This document shows positions 9,946 to 21,365 of a stretch of DNA of 64,000 nt, one piece after another. This DNA comes from an uncultured SAR116 cluster alpha proteobacterium. GTDB taxonomy: Bacteria; Pseudomonadota; Alphaproteobacteria; Puniceispirillales; Marisalimonadaceae. Position 1 is the first letter of the stretch; every line of letters starts with the position of its first letter. Location of the stretch: assembly GCA_902615025.1 (NCBI GenBank), contig CACMNV010000001.1, positions 62,001 to 126,000 of the forward strand. The letters are read 5' to 3'. A program made the translations under genes and the position numbers. The notes beneath the pieces were generated by a model, which did no database searches, was not told the DNA's origin, and saw nothing but the letters and a program-made list of their open reading frames with translations.

Positions 9946-11424
9946 TTGATTTATTTTAGAAAAAAAAATATTTTTGAATTAAGTGTTCAAAAAACTTTTT
10001 TGTTTTTATTAGCTATATTTATAATTAAAGTTATATCTCTTTTAAATTCTCCACTAAGTCTTTCAGTTGATGAAGCACAATATTGGGATTGGTCAAATAA
10101 CTTAGATCTTGGATATTTTTCTAAACCACCTTTTATAGCTTGGTTAATAGCTTCTACCACTTATTTTTTTGGAATCGCAGAGTGGTCTATAAGACTTTCA
10201 TCCCCTATTATTCATCTTTTGGTATCAGTTGTAATATGGCTTATTTCCAAGAGTGTTTATAATATTAAAGTCGCAAACTTTATTACATTAATATGGGCAA
10301 CATTGCCTTTAACTACTTTTGGAAGTCTTATTATATCAACTGATACACCTTTATTACTATTTTGGTGTATGAGTTTATATACTCTTCTTAAAACACTAGA
10401 AAATAATAAAATTATTTGGCCAATTTTACTTGGAATATCGATTGGGTTAGCTTTCTTAACAAAATATGCCGCTTTATATTTTATTGTAATTTTAATTTGT
10501 TTAACAATTTTGAACCAAAGATTTAAAAAAAATGTGTTTAAATTTATTCTTACAATTTGTGTTTTTTTACTTGCATGTGCTCCAAATCTCTATTGGAATT
10601 ATGTGAATGATTTCTCTACTTTTAGTCACACAACATACAATGCTAATTTAGATACAGTCTCTTTAAATTATTTAGAACCAATGAAATTTGTGGGTTCACA
10701 ATTAGTAATTTGTGGCCCTTTTATTTTAATTGCCTATCTATTAAAAATAACAAAAATTAAATCTTATAGTAAAAATGAATTTTTATTAATTTGTTTTTCA
10801 TTACCCATTTTAATTTTAATTATAATGCAAGCTTTTCTTAAAACATCTAATGCTAACTGGGCTGCAACAGCGTTTCCAGGGATAATAATTTTAATTGGGA
10901 GTTTTATTTATAACCAGAAAAATGAAATGATTTTGGTAGGAATTAAATTAAATTTACTCATGAACATTGGAATATTCGTTCTTTTAATAAAAATCTTTAT
11001 TACTGGAAACTTAAATCCTATTGATTTGAAAAGTGATCCATTGAGGAAGTTAAAAGGCTACTCTGAGCAAAGTGAAACAATTAAATCATATTTAGATACT
11101 GAAAAACCACGTGCTTTAATATTCTCAAGAAGAAATGATATAACAAAATTTTCTTATCAACTTAAACTTTTTGAGAACAAAGAGATTAAAAGATACTATT
11201 TAACTTCAAGAAAAAAACCAATAAATCATTACGAATATAATTATAACTTTAAAGATCATTCACTAAAAAAGAATGACGTTGTCCTAATACTTAGTAATTT
11301 AGATGGTATAGATAGACAATATATAAAATATTTTGATAAATTTGAAACTATAGGAAAAACAATTTTCAGAGAAACAGAAAATTCTGTGAGAAGTTATTAT
11401 ATCATGAGAGCAATCATAAAATAA
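9946..11424 (+). CDS. GT39/ArnT-like membrane glycosyltransferase
   Basis: SVDEAQYWDWSNNLDLGYFSKPPFIAWLI motif; polytopic; TTG start. Confidence 0.85.
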   Translation: MIYFRKKNIFELSVQKTFLFLLAIFIIKVISLLNSPLSLSVDEAQYWDWSNNLDLGYFSKPPFIAWLIASTTYFFGIAEWSIRLSSPIIHLLVSVVIWLISKSVYNIKVANFITLIWATLPLTTFGSLIISTDTPLLLFWCMSLYTLLKTLENNKIIWPILLGISIGLAFLTKYAALYFIVILICLTILNQRFKKNVFKFILTICVFLLACAPNLYWNYVNDFSTFSHTTYNANLDTVSLNYLEPMKFVGSQLVICGPFILIAYLLKITKIKSYSKNEFLLICFSLPILILIIMQAFLKTSNANWAATAFPGIIILIGSFIYNQKNEMILVGIKLNLLMNIGIFVLLIKIFITGNLNPIDLKSDPLRKLKGYSEQSETIKSYLDTEKPRALIFSRRNDITKFSYQLKLFENKEIKRYYLTSRKKPINHYEYNYNFKDHSLKKNDVVLILSNLDGIDRQYIKYFDKFETIGKTIFRETENSVRSYYIMRAIIK

Positions 11425-11847
11425 TTAGTTTTTGGTTGATTTACTATAATTTTCAAAAATACTTAAAGTTTCTGCGCTTACGTGATGCTCAATACCTTCG
11501 GCATCCATTTTGGCAGTTTCAATGTCAACGCCTATAGAGATAAGAAAGTTATACACAATATCATGTCTTTTTTTACAATACTTTGCGAGAGCTTTACCTT
11601 TTTCTGTAAGAAAAATTGACCTATAAGGCTTACTTTCAACATAACCATCTCTTACTAATCTTCTAATAACACTATTAACTGTTGGACTTGTTACACCAAA
11701 ATTTTGAGCCAGATCAACTACTCTTGCTTCTCCATTTTCATTGATTAGCTCTGCTATCATTTCTGTGTAATCCTCAGCAATTTCAGTATTTCTTGCATTA
11801 CGAATTTGAAAAAAACGATCAGAACTTGTTGAATTTTTAAATTTCAT
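11425..11847 (-). CDS. mntR: DtxR/MntR-family manganese-responsive regulator
   Basis: EIAEDYTEMIAELI...wHTH...AEGIEHHVSAETLSIF metal-binding motif. Confidence 0.88.
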   Translation of the reverse strand: MKFKNSTSSDRFFQIRNARNTEIAEDYTEMIAELINENGEARVVDLAQNFGVTSPTVNSVIRRLVRDGYVESKPYRSIFLTEKGKALAKYCKKRHDIVYNFLISIGVDIETAKMDAEGIEHHVSAETLSIFENYSKSTKN

Positions 11848-11921
11848 AATAGTTTTTAATGTTGGTTTAAAAATTGATATTATGATATTACAATATATTA
11901 AGTCAAAATAATAGGAAAGTT

Positions 11922-12221
11922 ATGAAAGACAAAATTGCTTCAGGTCAAAAACTAATAAATATACAATCAAAAGTTTTTGAAAAAATAATCGTTCATTTGC
12001 AAAAGAGAACAGATGTACAAAATATAGACTTAATGAATCTCTCTGGATTTTGTAGAAACTGTCTATCAAAATGGTATTCTGAAGCGGCCAAAGATGAAGG
12101 TCTTGACATTGATTACGAGACTTCAAGAGAAAAGGTTTATGGTATGTCCTATAAAAATTGGAAAGATAGGTTTCAGAAAGAAGCTTCTCAAGATCAAATG
12201 AATGAATTTAACAAGAAGTAA
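11922..12221 (+). CDS. DUF1244 family protein
   Basis: DVQNIDLMNLSGFCRNCLSKWY, characteristic of DUF1244. Confidence 0.9.
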   Translation: MKDKIASGQKLINIQSKVFEKIIVHLQKRTDVQNIDLMNLSGFCRNCLSKWYSEAAKDEGLDIDYETSREKVYGMSYKNWKDRFQKEASQDQMNEFNKK

Positions 12222-12230
12222 ATAAATAGA

Positions 12231-13157
12231 TTGCCTGATATAAATAAAAAACATTTTGGCGATAGGTTATTTGAAACTATAAGAAAAAAAGAAAATTTTT
12301 TATGTTTAGGGATTGATCCTCATTTAGATTTAATACCTAAAGTTTTTCAAAAAAAAATTAAATTGACTAATGACATTTATTCTAAAGATAATATTAAAAT
12401 AGTAGAAAGTTTCTGTATAAAGCTAATTGAAACAATTGCTGATTTAGTACCTGCAATAAAATTACAAATTGCTTTTTTTGAACAACTTGGTCCAGAGGGT
12501 TTTAAATTACTTTCAAAGTTATGTCATTTAATAAAAGAAAAATATATCATTTGTATTATTGACTGTAAAAGAGGTGATATTGGCTCTACAAATAATGCAT
12601 ATGCAAATGCATTTTTTTCTAAATCATCTCCATATCCATGTGATGCTATAACAATAAACCCTTGGCTTGGAATTGAAACCTTAAATGCTTTTGAACAATA
12701 TATTCCAAAATTTGGTTTATTTATTTTAGTTCACACAAGTAATCCCGGGGCAAAAGACTTACAAGAACAAACAACTACAGAAAACAAAAAGTTGTATGAA
12801 ATTCTTATAGATAAGTTAAATCCAAAAATAAGTAAAAATATTGGAAAACATAATTTATCTTCTATTGGAATTGTTACTGGAGCAACCTATCCAAAAGAAC
12901 TAGAACATATTAGAAAAAAACTTCCTTATGCTCCCTTTTTAATACCTGGGTTTGGAAAACAAGGAGGCTCTATAGAAGATGCTAGACGTGGACTACTTCC
13001 TGATAAAAAATATAAAAACAAATTTAATTCAGGTATTGTTAATTCGTCTAGAGATTTATGCTTTCCAACTTGTGCAAATAATTGTACTGATATTAAATCA
13101 TGGAAAAAAAAAATATATAATAATTTAGAAAATAATATATCAAACCTATATATATGA
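12231..13157 (+). CDS. pyrF: Orotidine-5'-phosphate decarboxylase
   Basis: [44 protein letters not shown] start. Confidence 0.93.
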   Translation: MPDINKKHFGDRLFETIRKKENFLCLGIDPHLDLIPKVFQKKIKLTNDIYSKDNIKIVESFCIKLIETIADLVPAIKLQIAFFEQLGPEGFKLLSKLCHLIKEKYIICIIDCKRGDIGSTNNAYANAFFSKSSPYPCDAITINPWLGIETLNAFEQYIPKFGLFILVHTSNPGAKDLQEQTTTENKKLYEILIDKLNPKISKNIGKHNLSSIGIVTGATYPKELEHIRKKLPYAPFLIPGFGKQGGSIEDARRGLLPDKKYKNKFNSGIVNSSRDLCFPTCANNCTDIKSWKKKIYNNLENNISNLYI

Positions 13158-13621
13158 ACATGAAATATAAAAAAGATAGATTTAAATACTTAGGAAAACA
13201 AAATGATCTTTTATCAAATCCTGACAATTCTATTTTAGATAAACAACCTAACCCACATTTAGATGTCAGATATTGCATTCGATTTACATGTCCAGAATTC
13301 ACATCAATTTGCCCTGTAACTTCTCAGCCAGATTTTGCAAAAATAATAATTGATTATATTCCAAATAAATTCATTGTGGAGAGTAAATCATTGAAGTTAT
13401 ACTTAACTGGATATAGAAATCATGGTGCTTTTCATGAGGACTGTACTATTTCAATTGGAAAGGATTTAAATAATTTACTAAAACCAAATTGGTTAAGGAT
13501 AGCAGGAATTTGGTATCCTAGAGGCGGAATACCGATAGACATTTTTTGGCAAACAAAAGATGTTCCAAAAAGCTGTTTAGTACCTGAATTAAATTTTAGC
13601 CCATACAGAGGACGTGATTAA
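13154..13621 (+). CDS. queF: 7-cyano-7-deazaguanine (preQ0) reductase QueF
   Basis: [40 protein letters not shown]. Confidence 0.95.
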   Translation: MNMKYKKDRFKYLGKQNDLLSNPDNSILDKQPNPHLDVRYCIRFTCPEFTSICPVTSQPDFAKIIIDYIPNKFIVESKSLKLYLTGYRNHGAFHEDCTISIGKDLNNLLKPNWLRIAGIWYPRGGIPIDIFWQTKDVPKSCLVPELNFSPYRGRD

Positions 13622-14843
13622 TATGAAACAAAATGAAATAAATTGGAAATTAATACTAATTACTTGTTCTATTATTGTATGTATCATAATGGGAATTAGA
13701 AATTGTTTTGGATTATTTTTAGAACCGATTAGCCTTTACAATAACTCTGGAGCAGAACCATTTTCTTTAGGGATGAGTGTTCAAGCAATAATTTGGGGGT
13801 TAAGTGCTTTTTTACTTGGAATGGTAATTGATAGGTTTGGACCTCAAAAAGCATTAGCTTTTGGTATATTTTGTTACGCTTTAGGTATTTATATTTTAAG
13901 TAATCCATCTAGTGATTTTATAATATTTAACTTTGGTTTTATGACTGGTATAGGACTTGGCGCAGGTGGAATGTCAACAATAGTTGCAATTATTGGTAAA
14001 ACAGCGCCTTCTGAAAAAAAATCTATGGCAATGGGAATTGCCGCAGCATCAGCCTCTTTTGGTCAGTTTATATTTATTGCGCCTACATTGTTTTCAATCA
14101 AAACTTTTGGATGGCAAACCACAATTGTTTTTCTCTCCCTAATTACAGCATCGTTAATTGTACTCATACCTTTATTAAAAACGGACATAAAGATTAAAAA
14201 TGATAAAGCTCAAAATATATCATTTGACTTTAAAGATGTAATAATATTCTCTTTTTCGAATACAAACTATATATTGCTCATTTTAGGGTTTTTTACATGT
14301 GGTTTTCATGTTACATTTATTGGCCTTCATCTTCCAAATGATTTAATCTCTAAAGGTCTTTCTATTGATGTAGCAGGTTGGTCACTTGCTATTATAGGTT
14401 TGTTTAATATCATAGGTACATTATTTTTTGGCTGGCTTGGTGACAGAGTTTTAAAGAAAAACTCGTTAGCATACATCTATTTAGGCAGATCAATTGTTAT
14501 AACTTTATTTATAATACTACCTCCATCGCCAATATTAGCTTTACTATTTGGAGCATCTATGGGCCTATTATGGTTAGCGACAGTCCCATTGACGAATGGC
14601 ATAGTTTTTACATTTATGGGGCCTAAATATTTAGCAACTCTTGGAGGAATTGTTTTTATATCACACCAAATAGGAGGTTTGTTTGGGGCTTGGTCAGGTG
14701 GTAAAATATTTGATCTATATGGAAACTACGATAATGCTTGGTGGATAAGTGTATTTCTTGGAATTATCGCATTCTTATTTCACATTTTTATAAAAGAAAA
14801 ATCGTTTAATTACAAACCAGAAATAAATGTAGCAAGAGCATAA
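13614..14843 (+). CDS. MFS transporter (monocarboxylate/oxalate-formate antiporter-like)
   Basis: [14 protein letters not shown]; twelve-TM pattern; [11 protein letters not shown]. Confidence 0.85.
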   Translation: MINMKQNEINWKLILITCSIIVCIIMGIRNCFGLFLEPISLYNNSGAEPFSLGMSVQAIIWGLSAFLLGMVIDRFGPQKALAFGIFCYALGIYILSNPSSDFIIFNFGFMTGIGLGAGGMSTIVAIIGKTAPSEKKSMAMGIAAASASFGQFIFIAPTLFSIKTFGWQTTIVFLSLITASLIVLIPLLKTDIKIKNDKAQNISFDFKDVIIFSFSNTNYILLILGFFTCGFHVTFIGLHLPNDLISKGLSIDVAGWSLAIIGLFNIIGTLFFGWLGDRVLKKNSLAYIYLGRSIVITLFIILPPSPILALLFGASMGLLWLATVPLTNGIVFTFMGPKYLATLGGIVFISHQIGGLFGAWSGGKIFDLYGNYDNAWWISVFLGIIAFLFHIFIKEKSFNYKPEINVARA

Positions 14844-16814
14844 TTAAATTTTTAAATTTCTGTAAAAATCTAAACTTTCTGGATTTGCTAATGCTGAAGC
14901 ATTTTTAATTTCTTTACCATTAACTAAATCTCTTACGGTCAACTCAACAATTTTTCCAGATTTTGTTTTTGGAATTTCAGGAGTTTGAATAACAATAGAT
15001 GGAACATGCCTAGGTGAAGCACCTGTTCTTAATTGATCTTTAATAATTTTAATTAATTCTCCTGTAAGTTGAATATTTTCCCTTAAAACAACAAATAAAA
15101 TTAACCTAGTATCATTTTTCCAATTTTGACCAATCACTAAACTTTCTAAAACTTCCTCAACTTTTTCAACTTGTCTATATATCTCTGCAGTGCCTATTCG
15201 AACACCTCCTGGATTAAGAGTAGCGTCTGACCTTCCAAAGATAATGAAACCATGGTTTTCAGTCTTTAATATGTAATCACCATGATTCCAAACATTATTA
15301 TATTTGTTAAAATATGCTTCATGATATTTATTTCCATTATCTCTCCAAAATTTAATCGGCATTGTTGGGAAACTTTTGATACATACAAGTTCACCTTGTT
15401 TATTTTTAATTGAGTTTCCATCATCATCAAAAACATGAACGTCCATTCCTAAAATGGGACCTTGAATCTCACCGCGGTAAACTGGTGAAATTGGATTTCC
15501 TCCAACAAAACAACCTACAATATCTGTTCCTCCAGACAAACTAGCCAAATGTACATCTTTTTTTATATTATTATAAACGTAGTCAAAAGATTCATGAACT
15601 AAAGGAGATCCAGTAGATCCAATAGTCTCTAAATTTTCTAATTTAAATTTTTCTGAAATATTATTTTTAAATTTTGATAATGCATCTATATATTTCGCAG
15701 AAGTACCAAAAAAATTAAACTTTTCTTCTTCAGCGTAAGTCCATAAAATATCTGAATTAGGATAAAATGGAGAGCCATCATACAGACAAATTGTGGAATT
15801 TAACATTAAAGATGAGACCAACCAATTCCACATCATCCAACCACAAGTTGTAAAATAGAAAAATTTTTTTTTCTCCTTAGCATTTGAGTGAAGACCGACC
15901 TCAACTAAGTGTTTTAATAGAACACCACCTGCAGAATGAACAATGCATTTAGGTTTGCCTGTTGTTCCGCTAGAAAACATAATATATAAAGGATGATCCA
16001 GTTTTAATTTTGCAAAATTAATTCTGTCTGATTTATATTTATCTAACAAGTCTTGAAAAAGTATAACTTTATTTGAAGAAAAAAACTTACTTGAATTTAT
16101 TAGAGGAATTAAGACTATATCTTTAACACTTTGTAATGAATTAAAAACTTTTTCAACTTTTTCAGTAATATTTATTTCTTCACCATTAAAATTATAACCA
16201 TCCGTAGTTATTAAGATTTTAGGTTCAATTTGCCCAAATCTGTCTAATACTCCTTCTACTCCAAAATCTGGAGAAGCTGATGAAAATATAGCACCTATTG
16301 AAGAACTCGCTAGCATAACTATGATTGTTTCTGGCATGTTAGGTAAATAAGCAGCCACTCTGTCGCCCTCTGTGATACCTTTTTTCTTAAAAAAATTAGC
16401 TACTGCCGCTACTTGATTTTTTAGTTCATACCAACTTAATCTTTTCTTTATTTTATTTTCTGACCAAAAGATAATCGCAGTATCATCATCGGTTTTCTTA
16501 AGCATATTCTCAGCATAATTTAATTTTCCAGAAGGGAAAAACTTTGTTCCTGGTAAATTATTCTCTGGATCTAGGTAAGGTTTATTACCTTTCTCTCCAA
16601 TAATATTATAGAAATTCCAAATCTCATTCCAAAAGGAACTTCTATTTTCAATTGACCATTTATGTAATGTATTAAAATCATTAATTTTTGTTTTATAACT
16701 TATATTTACGTGTGTAATAAAATTATTTAATGAAGTTTCCTTGACTCTATCTTTATTAGGACGCCATAATAATACATTTTTACTTATTTCAACGTTTTGC
16801 ATATTGATTATCAA
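14844..16814 (-). CDS. aacS: Acetoacetyl-CoA synthetase
   Basis: IMFSSGTTGKPKCIVHSAGG, YFTTCGWMMWNWLVS, GRSDATLNPGGVRIGTAEIYR. Confidence 0.94.
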   Translation of the reverse strand: MIINMQNVEISKNVLLWRPNKDRVKETSLNNFITHVNISYKTKINDFNTLHKWSIENRSSFWNEIWNFYNIIGEKGNKPYLDPENNLPGTKFFPSGKLNYAENMLKKTDDDTAIIFWSENKIKKRLSWYELKNQVAAVANFFKKKGITEGDRVAAYLPNMPETIIVMLASSSIGAIFSSASPDFGVEGVLDRFGQIEPKILITTDGYNFNGEEINITEKVEKVFNSLQSVKDIVLIPLINSSKFFSSNKVILFQDLLDKYKSDRINFAKLKLDHPLYIMFSSGTTGKPKCIVHSAGGVLLKHLVEVGLHSNAKEKKKFFYFTTCGWMMWNWLVSSLMLNSTICLYDGSPFYPNSDILWTYAEEEKFNFFGTSAKYIDALSKFKNNISEKFKLENLETIGSTGSPLVHESFDYVYNNIKKDVHLASLSGGTDIVGCFVGGNPISPVYRGEIQGPILGMDVHVFDDDGNSIKNKQGELVCIKSFPTMPIKFWRDNGNKYHEAYFNKYNNVWNHGDYILKTENHGFIIFGRSDATLNPGGVRIGTAEIYRQVEKVEEVLESLVIGQNWKNDTRLILFVVLRENIQLTGELIKIIKDQLRTGASPRHVPSIVIQTPEIPKTKSGKIVELTVRDLVNGKEIKNASALANPESLDFYRNLKI

Positions 16815-17079
16815 TAAATTCGGCTAATAACAAATCTTTATCACTCAAACCTTTTACATCGTGAGTTGTTAATGTAATCACAACTCTATTATACACATTG
16901 AACCACTCTGGATGGTGACCTATTTCTTCAGCTTTAAGAGCAATAGTTGTCATAAATGCATATGCATCTTTAAAATTTGAGAATTGAAATTCTTTAGTTA
17001 TAGCATCTCTATCATCCTCTGAGGTTGACCAAGAATTCAACTTTTTTAAAACATCAATTAACTTCATTTTACATACCAT
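16789..17079 (-). CDS. phhB: 4a-hydroxytetrahydrobiopterin dehydratase (PCD/DCoH)
   Basis: AEEIGHHPEWFNVYNRVVITLTTHDVKGLSDKD. Confidence 0.93.
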   Translation of the reverse strand: MVCKMKLIDVLKKLNSWSTSEDDRDAITKEFQFSNFKDAYAFMTTIALKAEEIGHHPEWFNVYNRVVITLTTHDVKGLSDKDLLLAEFIDNQYAKR

Positions 17080-17668
17080 TAGAAAAATCCTTTCTATTGA
17101 TTAATTTTTGTATTGGCATTAAATATTCACTATATTTGATTAATAAATTACAAGAATAGTTTATTCTACTGTCAAGCCAATTTGGTATTAAATCACCATG
17201 ATTACCTGGGGAATATTGTTGAACATTTCTTATTATAATATTTTCTGGAATCCAAGTAATGTGACTGTTTTTATATGAACTTGATCTTAATTCAGAAATT
17301 GGATATGCACCTCCATTTCCAGAACTAATTGAAACAATAAGACCAGGTTTGTGAAAAAACTCCCCATTATTAAAAATTAAAAATAAATTTTTGGAATTAG
17401 GAGAAGCCATCCCACCATACTCAGGAACAACTATTATAAATCCATCAGACGAAAATAATTCTGATGATATTTTTTTGATTTCTTTATCCCAAAATTTATT
17501 ATCTTCACTTCTTTCAGAAGTCCAAAAAGGAACTTTATTTTCAAACATATCCAAATTGTAAAAATCAATTTTATTGTTAATTTTTACAATTTCTTTTTTT
17601 AAAATCCTAGCAATTCTAAACGATTCTGAGTTTTTTCTATGACTTGTTGAAATTATGGATATTTTCAT
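17069..17668 (-). CDS. NADPH-dependent FMN reductase-like flavoprotein
   Basis: STSHRKNSESFRIA, VVPEYGGMASPNSKN. Confidence 0.85.
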   Translation of the reverse strand: MKISIISTSHRKNSESFRIARILKKEIVKINNKIDFYNLDMFENKVPFWTSERSEDNKFWDKEIKKISSELFSSDGFIIVVPEYGGMASPNSKNLFLIFNNGEFFHKPGLIVSISSGNGGAYPISELRSSSYKNSHITWIPENIIIRNVQQYSPGNHGDLIPNWLDSRINYSCNLLIKYSEYLMPIQKLINRKDFSNGM

Positions 17669-17739
17669 TTTTAAATTTGTATAATAGTTATTAATAGTTA
17701 AAATATCATATAACTTACTTTATATAAAACTCAAATGCT

Positions 17740-18795
17740 ATGAATAAAATAGAACTAATCAAGCCTGACGATTGGCATGTTCACTTTAGAGAAGGATCAA
17801 TGCTTGAAAAGTTAGTCCCTGAAACAAGTAAGCTTTATAATAGGGCAATAGTGATGCCTAATCTATCAGTTCCAATTATAAACTCAAAACAAGCATTAGA
17901 ATATAAAAAGAAAATACTAAACTTTTCAGAAAATAATAATGATTTTCAACCATTAATGACATTTTACTTAAATAAAGATATATCAACTTCCGATTTAATA
18001 GAAGCATTTGAAAATAATGTCGTTTTTGCACTCAAACTTTATCCTGCGGGAGCTACTACAAACTCTTCAAAAGGGGTAAAAGATATGACTGAAATTTTTC
18101 ATATATTAGAAGTAATGAGCAATTATCAGATACCTTTGCTAATTCATGGTGAAGTAAACAACGATAAAGTAGATATTTTTGATAGAGAAAAATTATTTAT
18201 AGAAAATGAGCTTATAAAAATTATTGAAAACTTTCCAAATCTTAAAATAACATTAGAGCATATAACAACAAAATTTGCTGTAGATTTTATTAATCAATCA
18301 TCAAAAAAAATAAAAGCTTCTATTACACCACATCATTTGGTTTTAAATAGAACCGATATGTTAGCACATAAAATCAAACCTCATTATTACTGCTTGCCAA
18401 TCCTAAAAAGAGAAGAAGATAGAAAAGCTCTATTGGAAGCTGCTTCAAATATTAATCAAAAATTTTTTTTAGGAACTGATTCCGCTCCCCACGATTTAAA
18501 AAGCAAAGAAACCAGTTGTGGCTGCGCAGGGGTGTTTAATACAATAAATTCAATTCAAATTTTAGCGCAAATTTTTGATAATAACGATAAATTAGATTGT
18601 CTAGAAAAATTTATCAGTATAAATGGAGCCATTCACTATAATTTAGCTAAAAACAAATCTAAATTATTACTAAAAAAACAAAAAAAACCAATAATATTTC
18701 CTGATACATTAAATATTAATGATCTAAATATTAAGGTTTTTAGACCAAATTTTGACGTTTTTTGGCAAATTGAAAAAGAGAAAAAATTGTCATGA
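17740..18795 (+). CDS. pyrC: Dihydroorotase (class II)
   Basis: KPDDWHVHFREGSML, LYPAGATTNSSKGV, LIHGEV, LGTDSAPHDLKSKE. Confidence 0.95.
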   Translation: MNKIELIKPDDWHVHFREGSMLEKLVPETSKLYNRAIVMPNLSVPIINSKQALEYKKKILNFSENNNDFQPLMTFYLNKDISTSDLIEAFENNVVFALKLYPAGATTNSSKGVKDMTEIFHILEVMSNYQIPLLIHGEVNNDKVDIFDREKLFIENELIKIIENFPNLKITLEHITTKFAVDFINQSSKKIKASITPHHLVLNRTDMLAHKIKPHYYCLPILKREEDRKALLEAASNINQKFFLGTDSAPHDLKSKETSCGCAGVFNTINSIQILAQIFDNNDKLDCLEKFISINGAIHYNLAKNKSKLLLKKQKKPIIFPDTLNINDLNIKVFRPNFDVFWQIEKEKKLS

Positions 18796-20183
18796 AAATA
18801 CAACCAGTAATTTTATGTGGAGGTTCCGGAACTAGATTATGGCCAGAAAGTAGAGAACTTTTCCCAAAACAATTCATTCCAATTTTAAATCAAGATAGTC
18901 TTTTTGACATAACTTTAAAAAGATTAAGCTTGATTCATAATTGTAAGAAGCCAATAATCGTAACTAATGAAAAATATAACTTTTTAGTGAGAGATGTTCT
19001 TCATAAATTAAATATTGAGGCTACTATAATTTTAGAACCTATAGGTAGAAATACTGCTCCTGCAATATATTTAGCCTCAAGTTTTTCTAAAAAAAGTGAT
19101 ACTCTCCTTGTACTTCCAGCTGATCATTATATTGGAAATAATAAATTATTTATAAAATCGTTAAATTATGTTTTTAAAATGAATAATATAAATGACTGGA
19201 TAACGTTAGGAATAACTCCCACTTCTCCTTCAACATCCTATGGTTATATAAAAATTGATGAGAAATCATCAAACAATAAAATTTTTAAAGTTGAAAAATT
19301 TATCGAAAAACCAAAAACAAACCTAGCAAAAAAATTATACAAGAGCCAACATTTTTGGAATTCAGGTATTTTTATTGGAAATTCAAATATGATATTAAAA
19401 TCAATCAGAAAACATGCTCCTAACCTTGCTCAAAAATGTGATTTAACTTTAAATAATGTTAAAAAAACAAAAAATAATGAATATTTATTTGAATTAAAAT
19501 TATTCAATAAAATCCCAGCCATTTCAATTGACTTCTCGATTATTGAAAAAAGTAAAAATGTTTTGTGTCATCCAATTAGTTGCGAATGGAATGACATCGG
19601 TTCTTGGGAAAAGTTTTTTGAAAATATTCCTTTTAAAAATAAACCAAAAAAAGTGATCCAAGTTAGATCAAAAAATAATTTTATCAAAACCAAAAATAGA
19701 TTAATAGCAACAATAGGTATTAACGATTTAATTATTGTTGATACTAATGATGCAACTTTGATAGCAAAAAAAGGGTTAGAAGAAAAAATGAGAGACATAA
19801 CGTCTATTTTAACAAAAAATAATCACTCTGAACTTAAAGAAAACCTTTTTGAAACCCGACCCTGGGGTAAGTTTGAAACTCTACATGCAAGTGAAAATCT
19901 TAAAATAAAAAAAATTACTGTTAAACCTAAATCAAGACTTTCAAAACAATTTCATTATTTCAGAAGTGAACATTGGTTTATAACTTATGGAAAAGCGTCT
20001 ATCTACAAAGATGGTGAAATATTTAAATTAAAAAAAGGTCAATCCATTGACATACCAAAAAAATCAATTCATTACATTGAAAATACTACAAATGAAGAAT
20101 TAATTTTTATTGAGTTACAAATGGGAACCTATTTTGGTGAAGACGATATTATAAGATTAGATGATATTTATGGGCGCAAGTAA
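18792..20183 (+). CDS. manC: Mannose-1-phosphate guanylyltransferase / mannose-6-phosphate isomerase
   Basis: VILCGGSGTRLWPESRELFPKQF; C-terminal cupin ETRPWGKFETL. Confidence 0.94.
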   Translation: MKIQPVILCGGSGTRLWPESRELFPKQFIPILNQDSLFDITLKRLSLIHNCKKPIIVTNEKYNFLVRDVLHKLNIEATIILEPIGRNTAPAIYLASSFSKKSDTLLVLPADHYIGNNKLFIKSLNYVFKMNNINDWITLGITPTSPSTSYGYIKIDEKSSNNKIFKVEKFIEKPKTNLAKKLYKSQHFWNSGIFIGNSNMILKSIRKHAPNLAQKCDLTLNNVKKTKNNEYLFELKLFNKIPAISIDFSIIEKSKNVLCHPISCEWNDIGSWEKFFENIPFKNKPKKVIQVRSKNNFIKTKNRLIATIGINDLIIVDTNDATLIAKKGLEEKMRDITSILTKNNHSELKENLFETRPWGKFETLHASENLKIKKITVKPKSRLSKQFHYFRSEHWFITYGKASIYKDGEIFKLKKGQSIDIPKKSIHYIENTTNEELIFIELQMGTYFGEDDIIRLDDIYGRK

Positions 20184-20586
20184 CTTACTTCAAAAAAATG
20201 ATATTAAATATCTTGTGGTTCACTGTTCAGACACAGATACCACTGACACTGCTATTGATATTCATAAATTACATTTAGAATTTGGCTGGGAAGGGATTGG
20301 TTATCATAAAATTATTGAAAAAAATGGCAAAATTGTTAATGGCAGACCTGAATTTTGGAAAGGTGCTCATGTATATAAATTTAATGACAAAAGCCTAGGT
20401 GTTTGTTTAATTGGAAAGAGCAATTTTACAAGAAAACAATATATTTCACTTAAACAAGTTTTAATTGATTGGAAAAAAAAATACCCTTACGCAGTTATAC
20501 TAGGCCATAAAGATTTTTCTTACACAAAAAAAACATGTCCTAACTTTGATGTAAAATTATGGTGTGAACGAGAGGGAATCCTTTGA
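20161..20586 (+). CDS. T7-lysozyme-like N-acetylmuramoyl-L-alanine amidase (true start may be 20170)
   Basis: VVHCSDTDTT, IGYHKIIEKNGKIVNGRP, LGHKDFSYTKKTCPNFDV (Zn ligands H/H/C). Confidence 0.88.
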   Translation: MIFMGASNLLQKNDIKYLVVHCSDTDTTDTAIDIHKLHLEFGWEGIGYHKIIEKNGKIVNGRPEFWKGAHVYKFNDKSLGVCLIGKSNFTRKQYISLKQVLIDWKKKYPYAVILGHKDFSYTKKTCPNFDVKLWCEREGIL

Positions 20587-21350
20587 AAAATACTTATAAA
20601 GTTATAAAACCAATATCAAATTTAAAAAAAACAACAAATAAATTAGCAACTTTAGAAACACAGTGTCTTTTTGGAGAAGAAATTAAGATTATTCGTAAAT
20701 TTGAAAATTGGTCTTATTGTAAGACTTTATTAGATAATTATAAAGGGTATATAAAGAATAGTGATTTTGAAAAATTTCCAGATTCAACACATTTTATCAA
20801 CATGCCAAGCTCAATTGTTTTTCAAAGACCAAATATTAAATCGAAGCCCATTCAAAAAATTTTTTTAAATTCAAAGATTACTTGTATTAATAAAATTGAT
20901 AATTGGATTGAAATTATGTTAGAAAAAAATAGGTCAGGTTTTATTCCACAAATACATACCAAATTAATTTCAGAAAAATTTGATTTAAATTTTCTAAATG
21001 AACTTTTATTATTTAAATCTGTACCTTATCTTTGGGGTGGTAAAACTGTAGAAGGTATAGACTGCTCAGGATTAGTTCAAACTATTTTCCAAAAATATGG
21101 CATAAATCTTCCTAGAAATTCAAGTCAACAAGAAGTATTTCTATCACCTCACTTGAAAAATATATCAAAAGTTGAAAAATTTTGTTTGTTGTTTTGGAAA
21201 GGACATGTCGCAATTTCTGTTTCTAAGTCTAAAATAATACATAGTAACATTTATGACATGTGTGTTAAGGTAGATAGCCTTCAAAAGGTCGAAAAAAGAT
21301 TGTTAAAAATATGTGGACAAATAACAAAAATAAGAAAAATAATTTTTTAA
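20583..21350 (+). CDS. SH3-domain NlpC/P60 family peptidase
   Basis: PYLWGGKTVEGIDCSGLVQTIFQKYGINLPRNSSQQ and GHVAISVSKSKIIHS; SH3-like N-terminal repeats; TTG start. Confidence 0.88.
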   Translation: MKNTYKVIKPISNLKKTTNKLATLETQCLFGEEIKIIRKFENWSYCKTLLDNYKGYIKNSDFEKFPDSTHFINMPSSIVFQRPNIKSKPIQKIFLNSKITCINKIDNWIEIMLEKNRSGFIPQIHTKLISEKFDLNFLNELLLFKSVPYLWGGKTVEGIDCSGLVQTIFQKYGINLPRNSSQQEVFLSPHLKNISKVEKFCLLFWKGHVAISVSKSKIIHSNIYDMCVKVDSLQKVEKRLLKICGQITKIRKIIF

Positions 21351-21365
21351 ATACCTTCAAAAAAG

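Noticed and set aside
11848-11921. Possible MntR operator in the mntR/DUF1244 divergent spacer
   Set aside because: A+T-rich with partial inverted symmetry, but no convincing match to a known MntR box by eye.
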